This document shows, in pieces, positions 1 to 5,984 of a stretch of 8,076 nt of DNA. The stretch is from contig CAKPAQ010000033.1 of the NCBI GenBank assembly GCA_934133015.1, forward strand, positions 1 through 8,076. The letters are read 5' to 3'. Both the position numbers and the translations under genes were made by a program. The stretch is from an uncultured Bacilli bacterium (GTDB lineage: Bacteria > Bacillota_I > Bacilli_A > RF39 > UBA660). Under the pieces are notes generated by a model that worked only from the letters and a program-made list of their open reading frames with translations, was not told where the DNA came from and made no database searches. The stretch's first letter is position 1; each line of letters starts with the position of its first letter.

Positions 1-118
1 ATTCAAGTATTAACATTTCAAATAAGTAGTCATCATCATAATTAGGAATACCCCATTCATTATCATGATATTCTACATATATAGGATTACTTAAATTACA
101 CCATTTACATCTTTTCAT
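1..118 (-). CDS. tag: DNA-3-methyladenine glycosylase I (Tag), N-terminal fragment cut by window edge
   Basis: Translating the minus strand from the ATG at 118 gives 39 residues with no stop before the left edge. They match the start of the Tag family: MKRC, then EYHDNEWG, then LFEMLILE. In E. coli Tag, Cys4 and His17 are zinc ligands and Glu38 reads the methylated base; the equivalents here are Cys4, His18 and Glu39, the last complete codon. Tag excises 3-methyladenine from alkylated DNA as the first step of base-excision repair. Its ATG overlaps the ogt TGA as ATGA (118-115), so translation is probably coupled to ogt. The C-terminal zinc ligands and the rest of the protein lie outside the window. 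Identification is confident despite the short fragment. Confidence 0.88.
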   Translation of the reverse strand, partial: MKRCKWCNLSNPIYVEYHDNEWGIPNYDDDYLFEMLILE

Positions 119-651
119 AGTTTATTTCCCTTCTTAGGAATAATAAATTTATTAATATCATTTTGTTCAAGTTCTAATAATCTAATTTTATTTTTTATTC
201 CGCCACCATAACCAACTAAATTATTATTTTGTCCAACAACTCGATGACATGGAATAATTATACATATTGGATTATGTCCAACAGCGCCACCAACAGCTTG
301 ACTAGACATTTTAGTAATATTTTTCTTTTTAGCTATCTCATCAGCTATATCTTTATAAGTAACAACCCTACCATAAGGAATATCATTTAAAATATCAGTA
401 ACCATTTGTCTAAATGGGGTAGTATTATTGATTTTATATTTAGGAACAAAATCAGGTATTTTACCACTAAAATAAATATCTAACCATCTCTTAGTTTCTT
501 CAAATATCTCTAAATCTTTAAGTTCTGTATTAGTACCATGTTTAATTTCATCATAAGAATTTTCAAACCATAAGCCTGTTAGAGACTCCCCATCACTACT
601 CATTAAAATATCAGAAAAAGTTGATGGAGTTTTATATTTTTGTATAAACAT
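115..651 (-). CDS. ogt: Methylated-DNA--[protein]-cysteine S-methyltransferase (O6-alkylguanine repair)
   Basis: This 178-residue protein is a suicide repair enzyme that moves the alkyl group of O6-methylguanine to its own cysteine. An N-terminal region of about 1-75 precedes the methyltransferase domain. That domain shows PYGRVVTY (92-99, with the base-flipping Tyr99), AVGGAVGHNP (119-128), and the active-site PCHRV (134-138, acceptor Cys135); Glu162 is the likely charge-relay glutamate. The position of the arginine finger (Arg128 in human MGMT) is Gln118; from memory, a QAVG form occurs in other Firmicutes homologues. The length is normal for bacterial Ogt. The ATG at 651 follows a modest GGTG Shine-Dalgarno. 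It lies 20 bases after the PH-domain gene and overlaps tag by 4 bases, indicating one transcript devoted to alkylation damage. Confidence 0.95.
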   Translation of the reverse strand: MFIQKYKTPSTFSDILMSSDGESLTGLWFENSYDEIKHGTNTELKDLEIFEETKRWLDIYFSGKIPDFVPKYKINNTTPFRQMVTDILNDIPYGRVVTYKDIADEIAKKKNITKMSSQAVGGAVGHNPICIIIPCHRVVGQNNNLVGYGGGIKNKIRLLELEQNDINKFIIPKKGNKL

Positions 652-671
652 CTAAATCACCAACCAATAAT

Positions 672-1076
672 TTAAATCTTATCAAAATAAGTTATTTTTC
701 TTTCTGTTACATCTCTTTCTATCGCATCACGTAATAATTTTCTAACTTTGGCTACATTTTTAATATTTCTAATATTAACAACTGTACCACCTCGATCACT
801 ATTACCTTGATGTGTATCAACTGTTACACTAATAGTACCAATTCCTAAAAATCTTTGAATAATATTCTCATTCATATCTGGATCCTTTAAAGTATATAAT
901 TCATATGCATTAGAAGAACGATTTAAAAAACCAGTTTGAATTATAAGTTCATCTTTAGTTATTTGATATTTAGTAAAATTCATATGAATTAAATTAAGAA
1001 ATCTATCCCATATACCACTAGGTCTATCTTCCCATAAAACTTCAAATTCTACTTCTTCAAGTTTATTTTTTTTCAT
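672..1076 (-). CDS. Bacterial PH (bPH) domain protein, soluble, function unknown
   Basis: The product has 134 residues and no membrane segment. Residues about 34-84 fit the bacterial PH-like domain found in YdbS/YdbT-type proteins: a strand pattern YQITKDELIIQTGF, then IIQRFLGIGTISV, which resembles the family's RxxGxGTI signature. A further strand (TVVNIRNI, 98-105) leads into an amphipathic helix (VRKLLRDAIERD, 111-122) that closes the fold. The start ATG at 1076 has a GGAG Shine-Dalgarno at 1088-1085 with 8 bases of spacing. It is first in a probable operon with ogt and tag and has its own extended -10 promoter. A repair role is not implied by the fold. Family assignment is by pattern only; the cellular function is not known. 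Confidence 0.7.
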   Translation of the reverse strand: MKKNKLEEVEFEVLWEDRPSGIWDRFLNLIHMNFTKYQITKDELIIQTGFLNRSSNAYELYTLKDPDMNENIIQRFLGIGTISVTVDTHQGNSDRGGTVVNIRNIKNVAKVRKLLRDAIERDVTERKITYFDKI

Positions 1077-1096
1077 TTTACCAACTCCATAACTAA

Positions 1097-1125
1097 ATTA
1101 TAACATAAAGATTAAACTAAAAGAA
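1097..1125 (-). promoter_or_regulatory. Probable promoter of the PH-ogt-tag operon
   Basis: On the minus strand TATAAT lies at 1102-1097 and is preceded by TG one base away, giving an extended -10 (TGTTATAAT). The -35 at 17-base spacing (1125-1120, TTCTTT) is poor, as is usual for extended -10 promoters. A start near 1090 would leave only about 14 bases before the ATG at 1076, just enough for the GGAG ribosome site. An 18-bp palindrome covers the -35 position. Confidence 0.5.
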
Positions 1126-1139
1126 TAGAATTCTATTCT
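1122..1139. repeat. Perfect 18-bp palindrome over the ABC stop codon and the next promoter
   Basis: AGAATAGAATTCTATTCT is a perfect inverted repeat of two 9-base halves with no spacer. It covers the exporter's TAG stop (1135-1133) and overlaps the -35 position of the downstream promoter. As RNA it could form only a weak 7-bp AU-rich stem with a 4-base loop and lacks a clean U-tract, so an operator is more likely than a terminator. The binding protein is unknown. Confidence 0.6.
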
Positions 1140-3439
1140 GTTCTAAGGGATTCAACAGGATCCTTCTTACTAGCTATTTTAGCTGGAATATGTCCACCAA
1201 TAACTGTTAAAATAATACTAATTATTATTAATATTACAGCATGAACAATATTTAGTTTAGCAACATTCGCAAGTCCTGATAAATCTTCAATTATCTTATT
1301 AGCAGGAATAGTTAGTATATAGGCAATAATTATTCCTAATGTTCCTGAAGAAAGACCTATAATAAATGTTTCGGCATTAAATACCCTTTTTATATCTTTG
1401 GATCTAGCCCCAAGAGCACGCAATATTCCTATTTCTTTAGTTCTTTCTAATACTGAAATATAAGTAATAATTCCAATCATTATACTAGATACAATTAATG
1501 ATATTGAAGAAAACGCTACTAATACTACCGTAATAGCGTCCATAATATTACCAGATAATGATGAAATCATACTTGCCATATCAGTATATTTAATAATATC
1601 TTCTTCTTTCTTTATATCATCATTATATTTATCAAGATAAGTAGTTATCTTTTCTTTAGTATCAAAGTTTTTAGGATAAATATAAATAGCTAAAGGTATA
1701 GTTTCTGCACCAAGATAACCTAACATTGTATCTTTAGTATTATCTTCATCAAAAGGTTGATTAGTTAAAATATTATAATCTTTGTTCTTTTGAGCATTAA
1801 CAATTTTAGAATCTTTATTTTTATCTACAATTAATTTAGTCAAAGCATTTGTATAAGCAAAACCACTTCCATTTGTCATCATCTCATAGTCTTTTTTACC
1901 ACGAATAATAGCCTGAACTTTAATAGTTATACTATTTTTATTATTGTATAATTCTTTTAAATTCTGATTTGGAATAAAACTATCACCTACATTAAGATAG
2001 TAATCATCATTCAATGCAACTTTTAATTCTTTATTCATCAATTCATCAAAACTAATTGTATCAGAAATTGATATACCTAAACTTTCAAGCACTGATTCTG
2101 ACACCTGATTTTTACCATCAACTTGTAAAATTAAGCCTGGTTCATCTTCATTAATTTCACCAACTAAAACATCATATAAATTATCAATAACACTATTTTC
2201 ATCTTTATTTGGATTAGTAGGAAGTAAAGTCCATTGTGATACTCCCATATTAAGTGTATTAACTAAGTTATAGTTATCATCTTTATCTTTATTTATAATT
2301 ATTAAGTTAGTTCCTCTTTCATAAGATACACCAGCTATATAATTAGTATCCAATTTTTCTAAATAACTAATAAATTTGTCATTTATATTATTTTTATGAA
2401 TCATAGTAGTCATAGCATCTTTTTGAACATAAACTTCTTTTGTATCTGGATATTTCTTTCTTTTGTTATTATTATTATTTAATTTTTCTATAGTCTCATC
2501 ATCCATACTCATGGCTTGTTTAGTAATGGTAATAGGTGCTTGTGACAAAGAGTTTTTTTCAAATTTATCGATTTCTATTTTAAAGCCATTAGATAATGAT
2601 AAAATCAAAGCTATCCCAATAATACCTATAGAAGAAGCAAAAGCAGTTAATAAAGTACGCCCTTTTTTTGTTTTTATATTATTAAAAGATAATTTCAAAG
2701 CTGTCATAAAATTCATAGCTGTTTTTCTAATTTTAATCTCATGTGTATCTTTTTCATTTTCCTTTATTGGGTTACTATCACTTATTTTTTGACCATCCTT
2801 AACTTCAATTATACGAGTTGCATATTGAAAAGCAAGATCTGGATTATGTGTTACCATAATTACTAATTTATCTTTAGCTATTTCTTTAATTAAATCCATT
2901 ATTTGAATACTTGTATTAGTATCAAGTGCCCCTGTAGGTTCGTCAGCTAAAATAATATCTGGGTTATTAGCTAAAGCTCTAGCTATCGCTACACGCTGCA
3001 TCTGTCCTCCAGATAATTGATTAGGTCTTTTATGAATATGATCAATTAAACCAACTTTTTTTAATACTTCTTTAGCTTTTCTTCTACGTGTTTTAGCACT
3101 AACTCCACTAAGTGTCATTCCCATTTCAACATTATCTAAAATAGATATATGTGGAATTAAATTATAATTTTGAAAAATGAAACCAATACAATTATTACGA
3201 TAACGATCCCAATCAATACTTTTATATTTCTTAGTAGATTTATTATTAATTATTAAATCACCACTATCATATCGATCTAAACCACCAATAATATTTAATA
3301 AAGTTGTTTTACCACTTCCACTAGTACCTAATATCGCAACAAATTCACTCTTACGAAAAGAAATAGATACATCTTTTAAAGCTTCTTGAACAAAGTTACC
3401 AGTTTTGTAACTCTTATTAATATTTTTAAGTTCTAGCAT
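1133..3439 (-). CDS. ABC exporter, fused ATPase and MacB/FtsX-type permease
   Basis: This 768-residue protein fuses an ATPase (about 1-225) to a permease. ATPase motifs are intact: Walker A GTSGSGKTT (38-46), Q-loop Gln90, signature LSGGQ (142-146), Walker B IILADEP (162-168) with catalytic Glu167, and switch His198. The ATPase resembles the MacB/LolD/YknY group. The permease has a membrane helix at about 263-283, a large extracytoplasmic domain of about 350 residues (284-632), and three helices near 633-660, 691-713 and 731-751. ERTKEIGILRALGAR (665-679) is the FtsX/MacB permease signature. Such mechanotransmission-type transporters export or respond to peptides, lipoproteins or antibiotics; the substrate cannot be read here. 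A run of Asn with basic residues (321-329) lies in the outer domain. The ATG at 3439 follows a strong GGGAGG ribosome site. It probably dimerises. No regulator or second permease is adjacent. Confidence 0.93.
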   Translation of the reverse strand: MLELKNINKSYKTGNFVQEALKDVSISFRKSEFVAILGTSGSGKTTLLNIIGGLDRYDSGDLIINNKSTKKYKSIDWDRYRNNCIGFIFQNYNLIPHISILDNVEMGMTLSGVSAKTRRRKAKEVLKKVGLIDHIHKRPNQLSGGQMQRVAIARALANNPDIILADEPTGALDTNTSIQIMDLIKEIAKDKLVIMVTHNPDLAFQYATRIIEVKDGQKISDSNPIKENEKDTHEIKIRKTAMNFMTALKLSFNNIKTKKGRTLLTAFASSIGIIGIALILSLSNGFKIEIDKFEKNSLSQAPITITKQAMSMDDETIEKLNNNNNKRKKYPDTKEVYVQKDAMTTMIHKNNINDKFISYLEKLDTNYIAGVSYERGTNLIIINKDKDDNYNLVNTLNMGVSQWTLLPTNPNKDENSVIDNLYDVLVGEINEDEPGLILQVDGKNQVSESVLESLGISISDTISFDELMNKELKVALNDDYYLNVGDSFIPNQNLKELYNNKNSITIKVQAIIRGKKDYEMMTNGSGFAYTNALTKLIVDKNKDSKIVNAQKNKDYNILTNQPFDEDNTKDTMLGYLGAETIPLAIYIYPKNFDTKEKITTYLDKYNDDIKKEEDIIKYTDMASMISSLSGNIMDAITVVLVAFSSISLIVSSIMIGIITYISVLERTKEIGILRALGARSKDIKRVFNAETFIIGLSSGTLGIIIAYILTIPANKIIEDLSGLANVAKLNIVHAVILIIISIILTVIGGHIPAKIASKKDPVESLRTE

Positions 3440-3461
3440 AAATAATCCTCCCTACCAACTA

Positions 3462-3488
3462 TTAGTATTATACTAAAAAAAAATTCAA
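3462..3488 (-). promoter_or_regulatory. ABC exporter promoter with dyad over the -10 box
   Basis: On the minus strand TATAAT lies at 3472-3467, 27 bases before the ATG at 3439. It sits inside a perfect interrupted palindrome with 7-base arms and a 1-base centre (3462-3476, TTAGTAT-N-ATACTAA), as expected of a repressor site. A TTGAAT at 3488-3483 looks like a -35 but is only 10 bases from the -10, separated by a T run. At 17-base spacing the hexamer is poor (AAGATA). The upstream A/T tracts (about 3490-3530) could act as an UP element. The -10 and dyad are clear; the -35 is not. Confidence 0.5.
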
Positions 3489-3580
3489 TTATCTTCTTTT
3501 TTTTATATTTATTTTTCATTTTAAGTAATAAACCATTTATAACAAGTCAAAAATATATTAACATTAAATAAATATTTACA

Positions 3581-3605
3581 CAATAAAAAAAGCCTTAATA
3601 AAGGC
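3581..3605 (-). terminator. Intrinsic terminator after ftsL
   Basis: Minus-strand GCCTT (3605-3601) pairs with AAGGC (3596-3592) around a 4-base loop and is followed by a run of seven T. It starts 3 bases after the ftsL stop. The stem is short, but the U-tract and placement fit an intrinsic terminator that closes the mraZ-rsmH-ftsL operon and insulates the exporter. Confidence 0.8.
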
Positions 3606-3608
3606 ATT

Positions 3609-3902
3609 CTATTCAGTTATAGTTCTTATATTATTATTATTATATGTTAAACCTTGTTCTTTAGCTACTTGTTGTATTTTTTCTAAAGAAGCAAGTTCAT
3701 TTATTTTCATAGTTAAACTTTCATTTTTCTTTTCTTGAGTACTAATTTTTTTATTTAATTTTTCTACTTCAAAGTTAATTTTAGATAAAGTTGCTTGTGA
3801 GAACACCAATACAAATGGTGTAAGTAAAATCAAAGTTATTGTAAAGCCATAAAAAAGTTTTTCAAATTTAGACATTTTTAATCTTTTCTTTACTTTTCTC
3901 AT
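3609..3902 (-). CDS. ftsL: Cell division protein FtsL
   Basis: The product has 97 residues from the ATG at 3902: a basic cytoplasmic N-terminus (about 1-15), one membrane helix (about 16-35), an outer coiled coil (about 39-73), and a C-terminal segment beginning SLEKIQQVAKEQGL, the helix motif common in FtsL. FtsL is a bitopic divisome protein that pairs with DivIC/FtsB and links to the septal peptidoglycan synthase. Sequence conservation in this family is low, so position after rsmH and topology carry much of the call. A TTG at 3911 would extend it by 3 codons, but the AAAGGAG ribosome site abuts that TTG with no spacing and sits 9 bases before the ATG; the ATG is therefore chosen. No ftsI/pbp, mraY or murD follows; a terminator does. 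Confidence 0.87.
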   Translation of the reverse strand: MRKVKKRLKMSKFEKLFYGFTITLILLTPFVLVFSQATLSKINFEVEKLNKKISTQEKKNESLTMKINELASLEKIQQVAKEQGLTYNNNNIRTITE

Positions 3903-3904
3903 TT

Positions 3905-4837
3905 TCAGCAACTCCTTTTTATTCTTTTTAATACTCTAAGTTTAGAAGAACGACTTCTATTATTTTGTTCAATTTCCTGATTAGTAGGAACTATTGCTTT
4001 ACTAGTAACAAGTTCAAAATCTGGTAAATATTCATTAGGAATATTAGGTAGACCTTTAACTAAAGGATCAACACTACTTAAATCTCTCAAGGTATTTTTA
4101 ACAATTCGATCTTCCAATGAATGAAAGGTTATTATTGAAAGACGTCCATCTTTTTTTAAGATACTAGCTGCATCTTTAACAGTCTGTTCTAATATATCTA
4201 ATTCATGATTAACTTCAATTCTAATAGCCTGAAAAACTTTTCTAGCTGGATGTTTATCACGACTATACTTTTCAGGAACAGATTTCTTAATAACATCAAC
4301 TAGTTCAAAAGTTGTTTCTATTGGTTTTTCTTCACGATATTTAACAATATTTTTAGCTATACTATTTGAATATTTTTCTTCTCCATATTGAAAAAATATT
4401 CTAGCTAAGTCTTTTTCACTATATTGATTTACAACTTCATACGCTGAGAAATCACTTTCTTGATCCATTCTCATATCAAGTCTTGCATCCTGATGATAAC
4501 TAAATCCTCTTTTTCCATCATCTAATTGAGGACTAGATACCCCTAAGTCAAAGATAATACCATCAACTTCAGTAATGCCTAATTTTTCAAGTTCTTCTTT
4601 CATATAGTAAAAATTACTTTTAATAATTGTAAAATTATCACTAATTTTAGATAATCTCTCACGTGAGAAATTAATTGCTTCTTGGTCTTGATCGAAGGCG
4701 AATAAGTGACCCCTTTTTATTCTTTTTAATATTTCACTCGAATGACCGCCATAACCCAAGGTACAATCAACATATATACCATCTTCTTTAATCATTAATG
4801 ATTCAATTGATTCTTTTAATAAAACACTAATATGCAT
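3905..4837 (-). CDS. rsmH: 16S rRNA (cytosine1402-N4)-methyltransferase RsmH (MraW)
   Basis: RsmH uses S-adenosylmethionine to methylate N4 of C1402 in 16S rRNA in the ribosome P-site region. From the ATG at 4837 it has 310 residues, the usual length. Visible blocks: HISVLLKE (2-9), SAM-binding DCTLGYGGHS (24-33), FDLGVSSPQLD (96-106), DARLDMRMD (117-125), HPARKVFQAIRIEVN (196-210), FHSLEDR (238-244), and a C-terminal NRSRSSKLRVL. A GTG at 4846 would add three residues, but it is part of the AGGTGA ribosome site (4848-4843) that serves the ATG 5 bases further on. It begins 9 bases after the mraZ stop; its last codons hold the ribosome site of ftsL. Confidence 0.97.
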   Translation of the reverse strand: MHISVLLKESIESLMIKEDGIYVDCTLGYGGHSSEILKRIKRGHLFAFDQDQEAINFSRERLSKISDNFTIIKSNFYYMKEELEKLGITEVDGIIFDLGVSSPQLDDGKRGFSYHQDARLDMRMDQESDFSAYEVVNQYSEKDLARIFFQYGEEKYSNSIAKNIVKYREEKPIETTFELVDVIKKSVPEKYSRDKHPARKVFQAIRIEVNHELDILEQTVKDAASILKKDGRLSIITFHSLEDRIVKNTLRDLSSVDPLVKGLPNIPNEYLPDFELVTSKAIVPTNQEIEQNNRSRSSKLRVLKRIKRSC

Positions 4838-4846
4838 TTTAATCAC

Positions 4847-5284
4847 CTACAAATCTATATCTACTGTAAATAAGTTTTCAGCAATTTCTGACATACTATC
4901 TTTATTACTATCAAAAAAGCTATTCCAATCATTTTCTGACCAAATCTCTAACCTATCACCAACTCCAACTACAACACATTCTTTTTTTAAGTTAGCGTAT
5001 GAAATAAGTGGTGTGGCTATATTAATACGACCTTGTTTATCGAACTCAACAACAGTAGCTCCTGATAAAAAGAAACGCGAAAAATTACGGGCATCTTTTT
5101 TAGTGAATGGTAATGTGGATAATTTATCAACTATCTTATTCCATGAATGTTCTGGATATAAAAATAAACAATTTTCTAAACCTCTTGTAACAATAAATTT
5201 TTCTCCAAGATTATCTCTAAACTTAGATGGAATAATAATTCTTCCTTTTTCATCAATAGAATGATGATACTCACCCATGAACAT
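4847..5284 (-). CDS. mraZ: Transcriptional regulator MraZ
   Basis: The product is 145 residues from the ATG at 5284, close to the 143 of B. subtilis, with the usual start MFMGEYHHSIDEKGR. Two AbrB/SpoVT-like swapped-hairpin DNA-binding repeats are visible: GEYHHSIDEKGRIIIPSKFR (4-23) and VEFDKQGRINIATPL (79-93). Between them lies the family motif DARNFSRFFLSGA (64-76). MraZ forms ring oligomers and binds direct repeats upstream of its own operon. The longest ORF begins at an ATG at 5326, but that ATG is part of the TATAAT box and its extra 14 codons consist of the operator repeats. The chosen ATG has a GGGGGA Shine-Dalgarno just upstream. It is first gene of mraZ-rsmH-ftsL, probably autoregulated. 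Confidence 0.97.
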   Translation of the reverse strand: MFMGEYHHSIDEKGRIIIPSKFRDNLGEKFIVTRGLENCLFLYPEHSWNKIVDKLSTLPFTKKDARNFSRFFLSGATVVEFDKQGRINIATPLISYANLKKECVVVGVGDRLEIWSENDWNSFFDSNKDSMSEIAENLFTVDIDL

Positions 5285-5293
5285 TTTTATCCC

Positions 5294-5320
5294 CCACTTT
5301 TCACCACTATCAACCACTGT
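5294..5320 (-). promoter_or_regulatory. MraZ operator: three AGTGG boxes at 10-bp period
   Basis: Minus-strand boxes ACAGTGG (5320-5314), ATAGTGG (5310-5304) and AAAGTGG (5300-5294) recur at an exact 10-bp period with 3-base spacers. This agrees with the Mollicutes MraZ box AAAGTG[T/G] with N3 spacers, and in period with the TGGGN-N5 repeats of E. coli, both from memory. The boxes lie between the -10 and the mraZ start. The last overlaps the Shine-Dalgarno, so bound MraZ would block its own operon. Confidence 0.88.
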
Positions 5321-5324
5321 CACC

Positions 5325-5353
5325 ATTATATTACTATAAATACCTAAAATAGT
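5325..5353 (-). promoter_or_regulatory. Probable promoter of mraZ-rsmH-ftsL
   Basis: TATAAT lies on the minus strand at 5330-5325, directly before the MraZ boxes and after the upstream gene's terminator, so a promoter is required here. No good -35 exists at 16-18 bases (5353-5348 reads ACTATT). The nearest reasonable hexamer, TTTACT at 5356-5351, is 20 bases away. The weak -35 may reflect AT-rich promoter tolerance or a need for activation. Confidence 0.55.
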
Positions 5354-5369
5354 AAACCTTTAAAACAAT

Positions 5370-5397
5370 AAAAAAACGACTTATATGTAAAGTCGTT
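5370..5397 (-). terminator. Intrinsic terminator after the pseudopilin-like gene
   Basis: Minus-strand AACGACTT (5397-5390) pairs perfectly with AAGTCGTT (5382-5375) across a 7-base loop and runs into a stretch of seven T. It starts 13 bases after the stop at 5411. It separates this gene from the mraZ operon. Confidence 0.9.
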
Positions 5398-5410
5398 GTA
5401 AATATATTTT

Positions 5411-5881
5411 TTATTCTAAATATGCAGCATCGGTCTCGCTAACTTCATCTATTGTACATTTTTTAGAAACTAGATCTCTATTTAACTTAGATTCTTTTGT
5501 CAACTCAACACAATTACCATTTTCATCCTGTAAAGCAATAAAATACTCATATTTAGGATTGTACTCAGTACCAGCATTTTTAATTACTACATAACTTTTA
5601 TTAGTAACCCACTTTGCATTAAAAGGAGATTTGCGATTAGGATTTTTTTCTAAACTCTTAACCGAAATAACAACCCTTTCCTTATAAGTATCAGGTAACA
5701 TAATTTTATCTTCAGTAGCAAGCATTCTAACATTAGAAACATATTCTTTAGCCATAGTTATAAAATTACGTTTTTTTTGATTTTGAAAGTAAACTAATAA
5801 GCCACATATTACCACTATAAGTAACACTATTATAATAAGCAACCCAAATCTTGTTAATCCTTTTTTATTAATATCTCTCAT
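5411..5881 (-). CDS. Small single-pass membrane protein, degenerate type II/IV pseudopilin-like
   Basis: The product is 156 residues. It has a short basic N-terminus, a membrane helix (about 13-32), and an outer domain. MRDINKKGLTRFGLL resembles a prepilin start (K-G then a hydrophobic helix), and the helix continues into KKRNFITMAKEYVSNVR, as in pseudopilins of Gram-positive bacteria. However, the position of the conserved Glu5 of mature pilins is Gly13, so processing and assembly are doubtful. The outer part contains KWVTNKSYVVI, YEYFIALQDENGNCVEL and two cysteines (Cys124, Cys141) that could form a disulfide. It stands alone between its own promoter and terminator, with no pilus or secretion genes adjacent. 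The alternative is an unrelated membrane-anchored protein. The gene looks real from its promoter and terminator; the family call is tentative. Confidence 0.6.
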   Translation of the reverse strand: MRDINKKGLTRFGLLIIIVLLIVVICGLLVYFQNQKKRNFITMAKEYVSNVRMLATEDKIMLPDTYKERVVISVKSLEKNPNRKSPFNAKWVTNKSYVVIKNAGTEYNPKYEYFIALQDENGNCVELTKESKLNRDLVSKKCTIDEVSETDAAYLE

Positions 5882-5901
5882 AACATCACACTCTTATTAT
5901 A

Positions 5902-5929
5902 AATATACCATATTTATGGGATTTTTCAA
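5902..5929 (-). promoter_or_regulatory. Promoter of the pseudopilin-like gene
   Basis: TTGAAA (5929-5924) and TATATT (5907-5902) on the minus strand are separated by 16 bases. A second -10-like TATAAT overlaps downstream (5901-5896). The spacer contains a short dyad, CCATA-N2-TATGG (5908-5919), a possible operator. The start codon at 5881 follows shortly after with only a weak AAGAG/GTGATG ribosome site. Confidence 0.55.
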
Positions 5930-5930
5930 A

Positions 5931-5984
5931 TTTATTTTTCTTGATTAGACAATTTTTTTATTTTTCTTGATTAGACAATTTTTT
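5931..5984. repeat. 28-bp tandem direct repeat at the thrS 3' end
   Basis: Positions 5931-5958 and 5957-5984 carry the same 28 bases with a period of 26, overlapping by 2. The right copy encodes the last ThrRS residues (LSNQEK) and most of the stop; the left copy repeats this past the stop in another frame. A perfect match points to a recent tandem duplication, probably by slippage. It forms no convincing terminator hairpin. Confidence 0.9.

Noticed and set aside
2463..2792. 109-codon open frame on the plus strand
   Set aside because: It lies antisense inside the ABC exporter ATPase/permease junction, has no ribosome site or family resemblance, and its hydrophobic residues mirror the opposite strand.
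3903..3911. TTG start for ftsL overlapping rsmH
   Set aside because: The Shine-Dalgarno GGAG directly abuts the TTG, leaving no spacing; the ATG at 3902 is correctly placed.
4838..4846. GTG start for rsmH
   Set aside because: The GTG forms part of the AGGTGA ribosome site that serves the ATG at 4837.
5013..5264. 83-codon open frame on the plus strand
   Set aside because: It is antisense to mraZ, a firmly identified conserved gene, and lacks start signals.
5285..5326. Longer mraZ start at the ATG at 5326
   Set aside because: This ATG is part of the TATAAT box and the extra codons are the MraZ operator repeats; the family consistently begins MFMGEY, which matches the ATG at 5284.
5375..5413. 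Bidirectional terminator
   Set aside because: On the plus strand the T run begins about 8 bases after the stem, and no plus-strand gene converges here.
5931..5984. Terminator for thrS
   Set aside because: The repeats contain T runs but only a 3-bp possible stem; no stable hairpin precedes the T tract.
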